Part shown: positions 9,893-18,942 of the stretch, piece after piece
Position numbering within the stretch: position 1 is the first letter of the stretch
Layout: the number at the start of each line of letters is the position of its first letter
Origin: Allomyces macrogynus ATCC 38327
Taxonomy: Eukaryota; Blastocladiomycota; Blastocladiomycetes; Blastocladiales; Blastocladiaceae
Direction of reading: 5' to 3'
Length of the DNA stretch: 26,382 nucleotides
NCBI GenBank assembly: GCA_000151295.1
Contig: GG745366.1
Coordinates: forward strand, 33,276 to 59,657
Translations under genes and position numbers: made by a program
Notes under the pieces: generated by a model
Database searches by the model: none
What the model was told of the DNA's origin: nothing
The model's input: only the letters and a program-made list of their open reading frames with translations

Positions 9893-12800
9893 ATGACCAT
9901 CAAGGATAACGCGGATATGAAGCTGTTCAAGCGCAACAGCGACGATTGCACGCTTCACGCGCACAACAGTGTTCTGGACGATCTCGCCAACAATGACGCG
10001 ATTTCGCTCTCAGGCGAGGGCCGTAAAAGGCTCACGCGCGCATTTCTCAAGCACATCAAGCCCGAAGATTTCCTCAACCTCATCAAGACCGACAGGGCCC
10101 TCAAATCGGATTCGGGTGAACGTGCTCATAACTGGGGCGAGCGCGGTCGTAAATGGTGCAACGATTTTGTTCTTGCAGTCGCGCCGGAAATGGCGCATCT
10201 CGAGTTCAATGCCATCAAGTCGTTGTTCAAAGGCGGTCTGTTTGCATTTCTGCAGCCTGTCAGCGCATTGGCTGGATCATGTCTCGTGCCTTTTCTGATT
10301 CTGCCGATTTGCAGGTGTGGCCAAACCTGCGTCTGCGCGATCCAGCAACAACAACGGTAACGTTTTGGCTGATGAGGATGACCGCAACGCTGACAGTGAC
10401 GCGGACAATGGAAATGACGAGCGCAATCCGGTTGGTTATTTCACATGCCCTCATGATCAATTTGATGCAAGCTGACTGTAAATATCTCCTTGTCTCCCCA
10501 AGGTGGTGACGACAAGCAGCAATTCTGGCAATCGACCCTCGACTCATGGTGTTCCTCGGCGTTATCGAGTATGTACTACCAAGCTAACCCGTCGATGCGA
10601 TCTCAGCTCACTCCATCCGCGTTAAATATATCAGAACGTGACCGATGCTTCAAGGGTCGTCGATTTCAATTTTCCCGCTGTGATCACGGCCATGAAAAAC
10701 AAGTCAATGCCGCTCTTTTGCAGTGTTCTTAACGTCCTCATGGTCCCCTCGTCAACCAACCCTGACCATGAGACGCTTGTGCGCCAGGCGTTCATCATGT
10801 GTCTGATCGCATTTGCACAGTCCCGTGCGAATAACGGCTTGCAGCGACTACTTGGCACGGTGTTTCATACAGTCGGCATTCCTGAAGAGGTTCGTATCTT
10901 GCGCGATTGGTGCGTGCTACACGTCACTGACTGGACCGTTGGTGCAGGAGCATCGCCTCAATGCTCTCGGCGTGGTCATGTCCAAGTCGCAGTCGCGTCG
11001 TGATTGCCATGCCATGGCTGCAATTCAGGAACATCAAATCAAGACAATCCTGGCAGACCTGCAGCAGCCTATATTTTTTGCGGTGGACAATATCAATGTC
11101 TATTTTTGGGTACTGTTCAGAGAGTTCTCAGCATCATCAGCATGATTCTAAGACGCTGTCGTATCAGTCTAACAATTCGCTCACACACACACACACACAA
11201 AACAGGTCCCAGAATCGTCCAAGGGGCTTACGTCACACATGCGCAACGTCACTGGTGGTCTCGCGTTTGTGCCGAATATGTCCGACTTGCTTCCAATTCT
11301 CGAAAAGCTCAAGGAGTATCGTCGTCAGTTCCACGAGCTTCAGCATGACGGTCAATCGGGCTTCTACCAGCAGCTTGCCGAAATCGACCCGCACGATGCG
11401 TTCTTGCCCTCAGAGCGCGACGAGGACGAGTTTGAGAAGCATCTGTCAATGTACCTGGCAAGCATGCTCTTCAAGCTGTTTCCCGACGTGTTTCCCAAGG
11501 ACTATGAGCCAGAACCATTCCCGCCCAAACCTGCAACCAAGTCGCCCGCCGTACGTGCGCTGCCACTTTGGATCATCAACAGTAGCTCGGGTTCGGCCGA
11601 GGGCATGATTGGCGTGCTGGATGAGCTTTTCACTCGGCTCAAGATCACGCCCTTGCAAGACGTGCTCATTTTTGCTGACCAAGGGGCTGCAGCGATGCTT
11701 TGGAGTGCCAAGTTCCAACGCGGTATGGACAAGGATCTGTCGCACCGTTTCCGAAATGTGTTCCCGCTCGCCAGTGATTGGCACGCGTTGTTTAATCTCA
11801 TTCAAACCTTCTACCGGCACATGTTCGGCAAGTCGAACTGCGACATTCCGACGCTCAAGTGGCTCAAGGATCTGTTAAGGCGACCTGAAGTCGCGCACGA
11901 TGGCACCAATTTCTTTGTGTGTTTGCGCGCATTGCGCACCTTGGTACGACTCTCCCTCATTCCTCCACCAGATGCCCAACCGGTTGTCGTCGACTGACCA
12001 TCGCCGTCCACCAGGCAGCGGCGCTGCTGTGCTCGTTGTTCAAGGAAAAAATCGCCGACATTCGTGCACAATCCGGGATTGACGACGGCGCACGCCTGAC
12101 GCACGACCAGATCACCGAGATCCTAGAGCTTGTCATGGACATGTTCACTAACGCCGACATTTCGGGTTTCATCATGGAGCAGGTCGAGGTCAACACCGGC
12201 GCCAAGAAAAAGTCCAGTGCCAAGGCCGAGCGCGTGTGCCAGTCGCAGCCTGACCCGGTGCGCGCGTATGAGTGCGAAATCGTCAAGTTTATGTTCCTCA
12301 TCGAGGATTTCTCGGGCGCGGTCGAGTCCGGCAACCCCGAGCAGATTCGAAGGATCTGGAAGTTTTTGCTGATTTGGTACATGTCGCACGGCGCGCAAAA
12401 CTCTGCGAGCGAGGCCCTGTTTGTCCTGTTGAGCATTATGGCGGCTCCATCCGACTTGGTTGCCGCAATGGCGTGGCAGTTCCGCTCAGTCAAGCTTGAT
12501 TCATCGCATTCACGCAAGGAATCGGCACCCGACCTCCTTGTCGAGCGCTATGTCCGGCGAGCCAAGGAGATTATTCGCGTTTCAGGCGGCGACTGGACCG
12601 TCGACTACATCGGTGTTATGGTCATGGCGTCGTAGCGGTTGAGCGGCCGTTCTGTGCATTCCAAGAGGCGGTCATTCCGGACATCTTCCGCTCAGACCAT
12701 CACACGTCACTGAACGAGGACAAGGATATTGAAGCCGCTGCTGCCGTGATTGAAAAAGCTAAGGTGTGGTCGTTGGGCGTGCCACGCGAGGGTTTCTCGA

Positions 12801-13147
12801 CCAAGCCCTACTTGGCCGACAAGAAACTCGCAGAGGCTCTCCTTTGCAAGTCAGGCGACCAGAACCGGCTCAGTAATGCGTGGAAGTCGACGTTCTTGCG
12901 CATCATCCCGCAGGACATGGCCGCCGACATTTTCCTGACAGTGCACGAGGATGAGGATGGCGTTGCTTGTGGCGACGAGAGCTCGGCTTGTGGTGGAGAG
13001 TCAGGACACGGTGGAGAGGATGTAGTTTCCGGCGAAATCGAAGCGGGGCATGGTGACAAGGGCGCAGTGCTTGGCGGCGCGCCGATGCGAGCTCTTCCAG
13101 ACGGCGACGTAGAGGGCGCTGCGAGTCCAAAGCGGCGGCGCCAGTAG
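9893..13147 (+). CDS. DUF6589-family protein, eight exons, 919 codons
   Basis: Exons read from splice signals: 9893-10235, 10315-10430, 10503-10568, 10635-10889, 10948-11109, 11206-11943, 12015-12612 and 12666-13147. The coding lengths total 2,760 nt, and all seven joins keep frame without internal stops. Donors are GTCTGT, GTTGGT, GTATGT, GTTCGT, GTACTG, GTACGA and GTGTTA. Intron 11110-11205 carries a CA repeat. Recognition rests on recalled DUF6589 features: LFCSVLNVLMVPSS and ANNGLQRLLGTVFH in the N-terminal half, then FFAVDNINVYF, IFADQGAAAML, SDWHALFNLIQTFYRHM, WKFLLIWYMSHG and DLLVERYVRRAKEII. The order of DNIN, DQ and a helical E resembles an RNase H/DDE-type arrangement, but that is inference; the family function is unknown. 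An acidic Asn/Asp-rich linker occurs near residues 130-155, and the tail ends in SPKRRRQ, a nuclear-localisation-like motif. Intactness argues for a functional or recently active gene. Confidence 0.75.
11182..11199 (+). repeat. CA dinucleotide repeat inside a DUF6589-gene intron
   Basis: An uninterrupted (CA)n run of about 18 nt sits just before the acceptor AAAACAG of intron 11110-11205. It replaces the usual pyrimidine tract and could be length-polymorphic. Confidence 0.85.
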
Positions 13148-13444
13148 GTTTCGTTGTGTGTTCTTTGCGTGATAGATGTCGGTTCATTGTCATTGAATTA
13201 TGGTGTCAATTGCGGTTGTGAAAGCCAGTCGTCGTCGGGAAAAACAACATGGAAATGACCCTCAACACTGGTTTGATTATATCTCAAAGAAAAACTACCG
13301 CCCCCCCTGCTCAGGAGGCATAGGAGGTCCTTGCATCCGATAAACTGGGAACGGATAATGCAAGTAGGGATACAGCGAAGGGTAAAGGTAGGGAGGGCGT
13401 GAATACGCAAATGCTGCAGGTGATGCTTGCACCCAAGCATGCAT
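13148..13444. other. Convergent 3' interval between the DUF6589 and RecQ-like genes
   Basis: About 300 bp lie between two stop codons that face each other, so both 3' untranslated regions must be here. A CCCCCCC run and AAAGAAAAACTA lie near 13286-13310. No gene is seen. The short interval is one reason to consider the two genes as a unit. Confidence 0.6.
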
Positions 13445-15866
13445 CTAATGGTCCGCCGTCGGCGCTACATTCTCGTCGGCGGGCAGGGAGCCGGCGTCAC
13501 CATGAGCAGACGCGCGCGCCAACGGCGCTTGCACCACCCCATTACAATCTGGCGACAGCGTCGATGGAGCGTGTAGCCGCAGGGATCCGGCTGCTGACGT
13601 CGACACGGCGCGCGGCGGCTCCAACGCATTCGCTGGCATCAGTGGAATGCGATCGCGCGCGTGCATCGTTCCATCAATACTTTGACTTGGTGGGATTGGT
13701 GCGGGTGGCAATGGTGAGCGTACCGGAATCGGCTGCTGCTGTAGTGGTGATGCACGATGCACCGACGAGTCGGCTGGTGGTTGCGTGAGCCCACGGCGCT
13801 TGGGTGGAGACAATTCGTCGCCGAGCTTAGCAACCGCTGCTGGTCGTTTCCGGGCTTTCCCTGGCACGGGTTGCGCGCAATCCCTCAGCACCGCGCCCTT
13901 GATCACCTTGAGCAGCTCATTTCGCGGGCAGGATGCGGGCAATATCGTCAGTGGTTTCAATTGTCGAGGCAAGCCGCACCAACTCGTCAATGTGCGCGAC
14001 GCCGCCAGTCTTGACCACAGACATGAGCCCGAATGAACAACGGCGTCATTTTTGCGCGTGCGCATTGAAGATCTCGACGAGCGCGTTCTTGAGATCGAGC
14101 TGCGTTTGGATGCATAGGGGACAAGAACGCGGACACGACGTTGATGTGCCAGATCCAACCAGAGTGGACGGAGATGAGTGATGGTCGAGCGAGTTACGGG
14201 AATCAGGCGGGAGGTACGCGGCGATGATTGCCGACTCTGGCGACACATCGGGGTCGCACCAGTTGCAGCACGGGCAGTTCGCGCGATTGCACGACAGGTC
14301 AAGTTTCGGCACAAAAGACTCGTACATGATTTCCCGCAGGCACTGGCTAGATTCGGGTTGCTTGGACCCCTTTTGCGGGTAGCCGATAAAGTCCGACGTA
14401 CGGAAGCGCGAGGCGAGGTTTGCCGCGCGCGAGTAGATGCACTTGAAGACGCCGGGCTTACCATCCCTTGCAGCGCGCCCCATGACCTGCAGCAATTCCT
14501 CGGCGTTGTTTGGCGTGCCGACGACCACGACGAACCGGAAGTCGGCGACGTCGAGACCCTGGAGATATAGTCGGGGTACAATCAATCAACCACAGCCTCG
14601 AATTGCAGTGCCAAGCAAGTCGCACGCACCGTGACAATCGATGTTGTCCCACAAACGACAATGGGCCGCCGTTCGACAGGGGCCGCGAGAGCTTCATGGA
14701 CGAGAGCACGCTGCATGTCGGTGCACACTTTTGTGTACATTTCGATGCGGTTCGCGACGTTTCGGTAGTGGTGGACGAGGGCGAGGTAGAACTTTTGGAG
14801 CGTGTCGCGGGAAAAGAAAATGATGAGCGTGCGCGGGAAGTTGGTCGTGTTGCCCGTTGTGTTGGCGTGAGCGAGTAAGTTGCGGAGAAATGCAAATTTT
14901 TGGAGGCACGATTGCACAGCTGGTTACTGCACGTTCTCGATGCTGGAATATAGGGGATTGAAAGGAACGAACCGGGCTGTCAATCGACTGGGCCTTCACG
15001 TCAAAATCAAAGTGAATGTATGTTTCAGGTCGGTTCAACTGCGCTGTTACTTTATCGACACAATGCTCGTCGAGACCGAACAGGGCGTTCGACTCTCGGA
15101 TCAGTGCACCGGTCATGGTCGCGCTCAGCATCACGAGCGGCGCGTCTGGAAAGTGCGCGCGAAGCTCGCCGACTTTCAGGCATTGCGCGCAAAAGTTGCT
15201 GCCGTTCTTGGCCTCCGTTGCCCTATTGAGAGTCGATATTCGTTACCTGAACGCGCGTGCTTGGGGAGGTGTTCCACGGATTTACGTACCACCCAACAGT
15301 CGCATGGACCTCGTCAACAACTAGCGCAGCGACGCAGCGGACGCCGTCTCCTCGAAGGCCCTTGATAAAGTTTTTGAACGTCGACGTCGCAAATTCCGGA
15401 GTCATGTACCCTGTGGGAGAAATTAGCCGAAGGAGAAAACGCTCCAGAAAATGTCGCGGTGGAGGCGAGAAATGAACGCACACCAATTAGGAACTGGCCC
15501 AACACCAAGCCGCGCATGTTGTCCTGCTGCTTGCCAGGAGCAGTGCTGCCAAAAAACGTCGCGGGAATGCCATGACGGTTGCAGCTAGTGACCTGCGTTG
15601 TTGTTGGCCAGGGATTGCAAAATCGCAGGCACGACGACGAAGTGAAGTACCTGGTCGGCCGCGAGGGCGAGGTACGGCGTGATCACAATCACAAATGACC
15701 CCGGAATCAGTAGAGGGAGGATCTGGAAGCAGATGCTTTTGTCGAACCCGGTCGGAAACAGGACGCGAGAGTGCTTGCCTTGCAGCACGGACAGGATCGC
15801 GTCAATCTGCTCGGGCTTGAGCACAAGATTCAATCCCTTGGCCACGTCGACGATGTGAGCGGTCAT
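13445..15866 (-). CDS. RecQ-like DNA helicase, multi-exon, probably impaired
   Basis: Superfamily 2 helicase of the RecQ type. Exons: 15651-15866, 15484-15592, 15290-15410, 14969-15222, 14630-14919 and from 14558 downward. Phases match at each join; intron donors include GTACGT, GTGTGC and GTGCGT. Motifs in order: LKPEQIDAILSVLQG (motif 0), PTGFDKS (Walker A), TPYLALAADQ (Ia), YMTPEF, LVVDEVHATVGW (DEVH Walker B), MLSATMTG (III), RTLIIFFSRD (IV), GLDVADFRFVVVVGTP (V) and LLQVMGRAARDG (VI). A Cys-rich CNRANCPCCNWC segment matches a RecQ zinc region. Walker A has Asp where the invariant Gly before Lys-Ser is expected (codon at 15741-15743), which should impair ATP binding. Beyond 14046 the protein-like sequence jumps frames (MSVVKTGGVAHIDELVRLAS in one, NELLKVIKGAVLRDCA in another) near A-runs at about 14050 and 13920. 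The C-terminus is Pro/Ser/Ala-rich with PPKRRG. It could be a pseudogene, or the sequence may contain indel errors. Confidence 0.7.
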
Positions 15867-15923
15867 TGCGGCGCGCGGATCAGTAGCATGAGGATGCTGG
15901 TCAGGTTCACTCGGGTGGTCCAG

Positions 15924-16157
15924 CTAGTTCGGTTGGTCGATCACGCTCAAAAGCGCGGCAGCGGGTTCGGTCGCGTGGGTTGCGCATGTGGGTGCGTCCG
16001 CGAGCTGCATGTTGGTCGCGCGCGTCGGTGAATCAGCGAGCGGTTCGGTTGCTTGCGTAGTAGCTTCGATGAGCGGGTCGGTCGTGTGTGGAGGTGCATT
16101 GGCACACGGTTCGGTGGGAGATACGCGAACTGGGGCGGGTCGGGCGGTTGTTGACAA
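15924..16157 (-). other. In-frame Pro/Thr/Ala-rich leader upstream of the RecQ-like gene
   Basis: An open frame of 77 codons lies in the same frame as the helicase start and is separated from it by a single TAG at 15924-15926 plus about 19 further open codons. Its product is a degenerate repeat of units such as ATEPLADSPTRAT and ADAPTCATHATEP. The pseudo-periodic pattern also continues weakly past the TAG (HPSEPDQHPHATDP). It may be an N-terminal extension of the helicase interrupted by a nonsense codon, or transcribed leader sequence with no protein. Confidence 0.35.
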
Positions 16158-16614
16158 TGGCGAGCGCGGATGGGTCGTAGAGGTTGTTGTGAAAGACTGA
16201 GAAGCCGATCCGGAGCAGGAGCAGCGGGCGTCCCATCCCTTTGTAGCATTGCCCGGTCCGCTCCCCTTTGCCCTTGGCTCGCTCGGCTCATGTTATTTTT
16301 CATGACAGAATACAAAGCAACAAAAGGCGACAAATAACTGCGCCGAAGGGCCGGTCGGCAAAGCGATGCGAGGGCGTGCCATAGGCCAGCCTGGACCATG
16401 GAACTCCCCCGGTCAGGAACGGTGAGGTTGTGTTCCCTTCAGTCTCGGCCTGGCCTTGGGAAGCACTGTTCTTCAGAGGTTGCAGTAATTTGCGACATCT
16501 TGCTGTGCCATGTGCAGCGACTCGTGGTGTTGTTGGTCATCGCGTGGTGGCTGTCGGAGGACGACGAGGTCGTGGAGCTGTGATGACGGTGGACTTAGCC
16601 ATAGGGTGAGAAAT
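16158..16614. other. Intergenic; nothing recognised
   Basis: Sequence between the helicase leader and the hAT relic. Only short open frames of ordinary composition occur, with no domain match that I can recognise. No repeat, RNA gene or promoter motif stands out. Confidence 0.4.
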
Positions 16615-16760
16615 ACTCGAGTTTCGACTCAGTCAACGTTGGAGTTCTGACTGAGCTGACGTCCAGCTTGACTGGGGCTCCAAGAATTTCTGAGCTTTAG
16701 TTCAGTTGAGTTGGGGTGCAGACTGAGCTGCGACTGAGTAACTCGGTCGAACTGAACCTG
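16615..16760. repeat. Cluster of GACTGAG / CTCAGTC motifs at the 3' side of the hAT relic
   Basis: Within 150 bp the heptamer-like motif occurs repeatedly in both orientations: CGACTCAGTCAAC near 16625, CTGACTGAGCTGA near 16650, CAGACTGAGCTGCGACTGAGT near 16720 (two copies), and related AGTTGAGTT and ACTCGGTCG. CGACTGAGT followed by ACTCGGTCG near 16731-16750 is a near-perfect palindrome. Clusters of short inverted and direct motifs next to a transposase gene are typical of hAT subterminal regions. No matching terminal inverted repeat was found at the other end. Confidence 0.45.
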
Positions 16761-18081
16761 CGACAGCAGCAAAGGCACAGCAAAAGGATGATAGATTGTC
16801 AAAATTGCGCACAAACTACAACAGCAAATCAAAAACCACTGATTCAACATCACCACAACCAACTTCCTACTCACATCAGCATCACCTTGAGAATTGAAAG
16901 CAAGAGCAAACTTCTGCGCCATGCCCAAGTCCACCCTCTGCTGCAGCATATTGTCAGCAATCATGGGCAGTGCATGCCGGCTCGCGTCAGAACCAAGCAG
17001 CCGCCCCTCCAGCGTCTCCAGTGTTTGCTGGTTGCGCATGTCCATGGCAGCAAGCTTGGCCCGTGAAAAGAGCGACTCGCACAGCACAGAAGTTGGCTGC
17101 ATCCCAAAGAGCCCACGCACCGTGATGCGCATACACGGATACGTCTTGTTGTCACGCCAATACTCCACCGGGTCCTTGTGGTCCTCATTCGCGGCCAAAT
17201 AAGCCAGAACCTCGGCGCGCGGGCCTTGGCCCCCTGCTGGCATGGCCGCTGGCGTGTTGCGGATGGGCTCGCCAACCCAGCGACGTTTTTCTGCAGGCGG
17301 CTTGACACGCGGTGTGCTGACGCTGGCCCAAATGTCGATGCCTGCACGTGCAGCAAAAAATTCGACCACCCGAATCAGTCTACATGCGAGAAAATAAGCC
17401 AAAGAAACTGCACAAAAGTGATGCTGCATGTTGGATATGGACGCGAACGCCTTGGCATAATAACTGCAACGCTCGCCAATGATCGTCTGGTTAAGCCCCG
17501 CATTCTGCCACGTCATCTTCCAATGGTAGAGACGGACGGCGGGATCGAGCATTGACGCGACCATGAAATGCAGCGTGTTGTCCATGGCCCAGTACTGATC
17601 AATCTTTTTCAACATGGCGGTCATCATTTCCCAAAGCGTGGGCATGTGGACAAGGTGGGCGACTGATGAGGAAGCAAGGTTCTTGTAATACTGAACATGC
17701 TCATGAACCTGGTCAATCACAATCGCCGTCTTGGTGATGGTCGGGCCGCGCTGCGTCGAGAGCACACTTGTCACTATGGTCGATACCTTTATGTCAGCGG
17801 ACGGATGGAGAGAAGCGAGCCATGAAGTGACAAATCGTACCATCAACAAAATACTCGAGAAACTCATACATGTACTTGACGGCCGCCCAGTCGTCAGGTT
17901 CCGGGAGCCAAATCGATTCAGGGAGGCCGTTCCAATGCACCCACTGCTTGATTGTGTGCCGCAGGTCATATGCGCGCTTGAGCATGGCGTGCGTCGAGTT
18001 CCAGTGCGTTTCAATATCCATCATGAGCGCGGGCGGGTTCTTGTCCTTGGCCTTGACCAACTCCTCCTCCTCCACCGTCAC
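16629..18081 (-). pseudogene. hAT-superfamily transposase, 5'-truncated
   Basis: The conserved C-terminal half of a hAT transposase is present. DIETHWNSTHAMLKRA is the usual D-x-x-x-WNST block, followed by the segment that includes LASMLDPAVR-like VASMLDPAVRLYHW. The dimerisation region has VEYWRDNKTYPCMRI, SVLCESLFSRAKLA and TLETLEGRLL. The first exon (17848-18081) joins the next (from 17786 downward) across a 61-nt intron 17787-17847 (donor GTTGAT, acceptor ATAAAG, branch CTGAC), which keeps frame. After DADVSR near 16877 a GTGAGT could start a further intron; otherwise the frame runs to 16629. The BED zinc finger and the N-terminal part of the RNase H fold, including the first catalytic Asp, are absent: coding similarity stops abruptly near 18081, where a GC-rich promoter-like sequence begins. 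Presumably immobile. Confidence 0.7.
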
Positions 18082-18216
18082 AGCGCCGCTGCTCCGCTAA
18101 TTCTCCTCTCCTCGACGAACCCCCGCCCTCCCTCCCGCCGCCGCCGCCGCTCGCACTGGCCGCACTCTGACCGCCGCTCGCAGAGCTCTCGACGTGAACC
18201 CAGCTCGCCACCAATC

Positions 18217-18649
18217 ATGCCACTCGCCGCCCGCAGCTCGGCGTTCCTCCGGACACTCCGCTCCAAGTTCGCCTGGACCGACGACTATTCGGGGCTCCGT
18301 CGCGGTTCGGTCTCCCTTTGACACGGTTTGCCAGCAATGCTTCATTCGAAAACAGACCTGACTGACTCTCCCGGCCTTCTCTGCCTTTGGTCTTGTAATC
18401 AGGGGCTCGCCATCACGTTCGATTTCATGGTTGTTGCCGTTCCCCTTTCATTGATTTTGCCTGTACGTTCTGTTGCTTGGCGCGGCCAGAGTGCGCTGCA
18501 TTCATCACTGACAAGGCCTGTGTCGTCTTCTTGTCTTCTAGAACGTGCGGGCTCGGGTCTTTGGCTTTGTGCACGACACCAGAGCCTCCCTCCACAACAT
18601 CATGAACCCGCAGCCCCGGGCCATCAACAACGAGGGGAATGGCGAGTAG
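18217..18649 (+). CDS. Small single-pass membrane protein, three exons, 86 residues
   Basis: Exons 18217-18309, 18403-18462 and 18542-18649 give an 86-residue protein. Intron 2 (18463-18541) has a strong GTACGT donor and TTCTAG acceptor. Intron 1 (18310-18402) has a weak GTCTCC donor but a good GTAATCAG acceptor and a CTGACTGACT branch region; phases agree. The N-terminus (MPLAARSSAFLRTLRSKFAW) is basic and Ser/Ala-rich, like a mitochondrial import leader. One hydrophobic segment (LAITFDFMVVAVPLSLILP, about residues 33-51) is followed by a basic, then polar tail ending in NNEGNGE. I do not recognise the family; a small mitochondrial inner-membrane subunit would fit. Its 5' leader directly abuts the truncated hAT gene on the opposite strand. 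Confidence 0.5.
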
Positions 18650-18788
18650 CCGCTCCAGCAGGCAGAGCGGGTGCTTGCTGGCAGAGTTGGACGGGCAAAG
18701 TTAAACAGGGAAAAGAGGATTTTCACTACATAACGTCTCGATCTTGACCAGGCAGCCACTCCCTCCCATACCGTGGACGAAGTGAAGT

Positions 18789-18803
18789 GGGGGGGGGGGG
18801 GGG
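18789..18803 (+). repeat. G15 homopolymer
   Basis: Fifteen consecutive G residues lie in the convergent interval between the small membrane-protein gene and the biotin synthase gene. The run can form G-quadruplex-like structure and is a likely site of length error in the assembly. Confidence 0.9.
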
Positions 18804-18942
18804 TCCACGCCAAGGAGTAGAGCGCGAAAGGGGCGCAAAGTACCTATGTGGATTATCGACCGTAACGCAAGCAATCCCGGCAGGCAAAAGAATGGAATTT
18901 AATAGAGGCGTGCAGAAGATATGGCTACAACTTCCACTTCAG

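Noticed and set aside
10890..10947. Apparent frameshift in the DUF6589 gene between GIPEE and EHRLNALG
   Set aside because: A 58-nt phase-0 intron with GTTCGT donor, CTGAC branch and GTGCAG acceptor restores the frame, so no lesion is needed.
13445..14581. 378-codon minus-strand frame as a separate gene
   Set aside because: Its upstream two thirds are a Ser/Arg/Thr-rich shadow of the helicase frame; only the last part (from about 13925 down) looks like genuine helicase C-terminal sequence.
16398..16583. 61-codon plus-strand frame with a hydrophobic stretch
   Set aside because: Short, with no recognised domain, splice context or conservation signal that can be judged from sequence; it is not distinguishable from chance.
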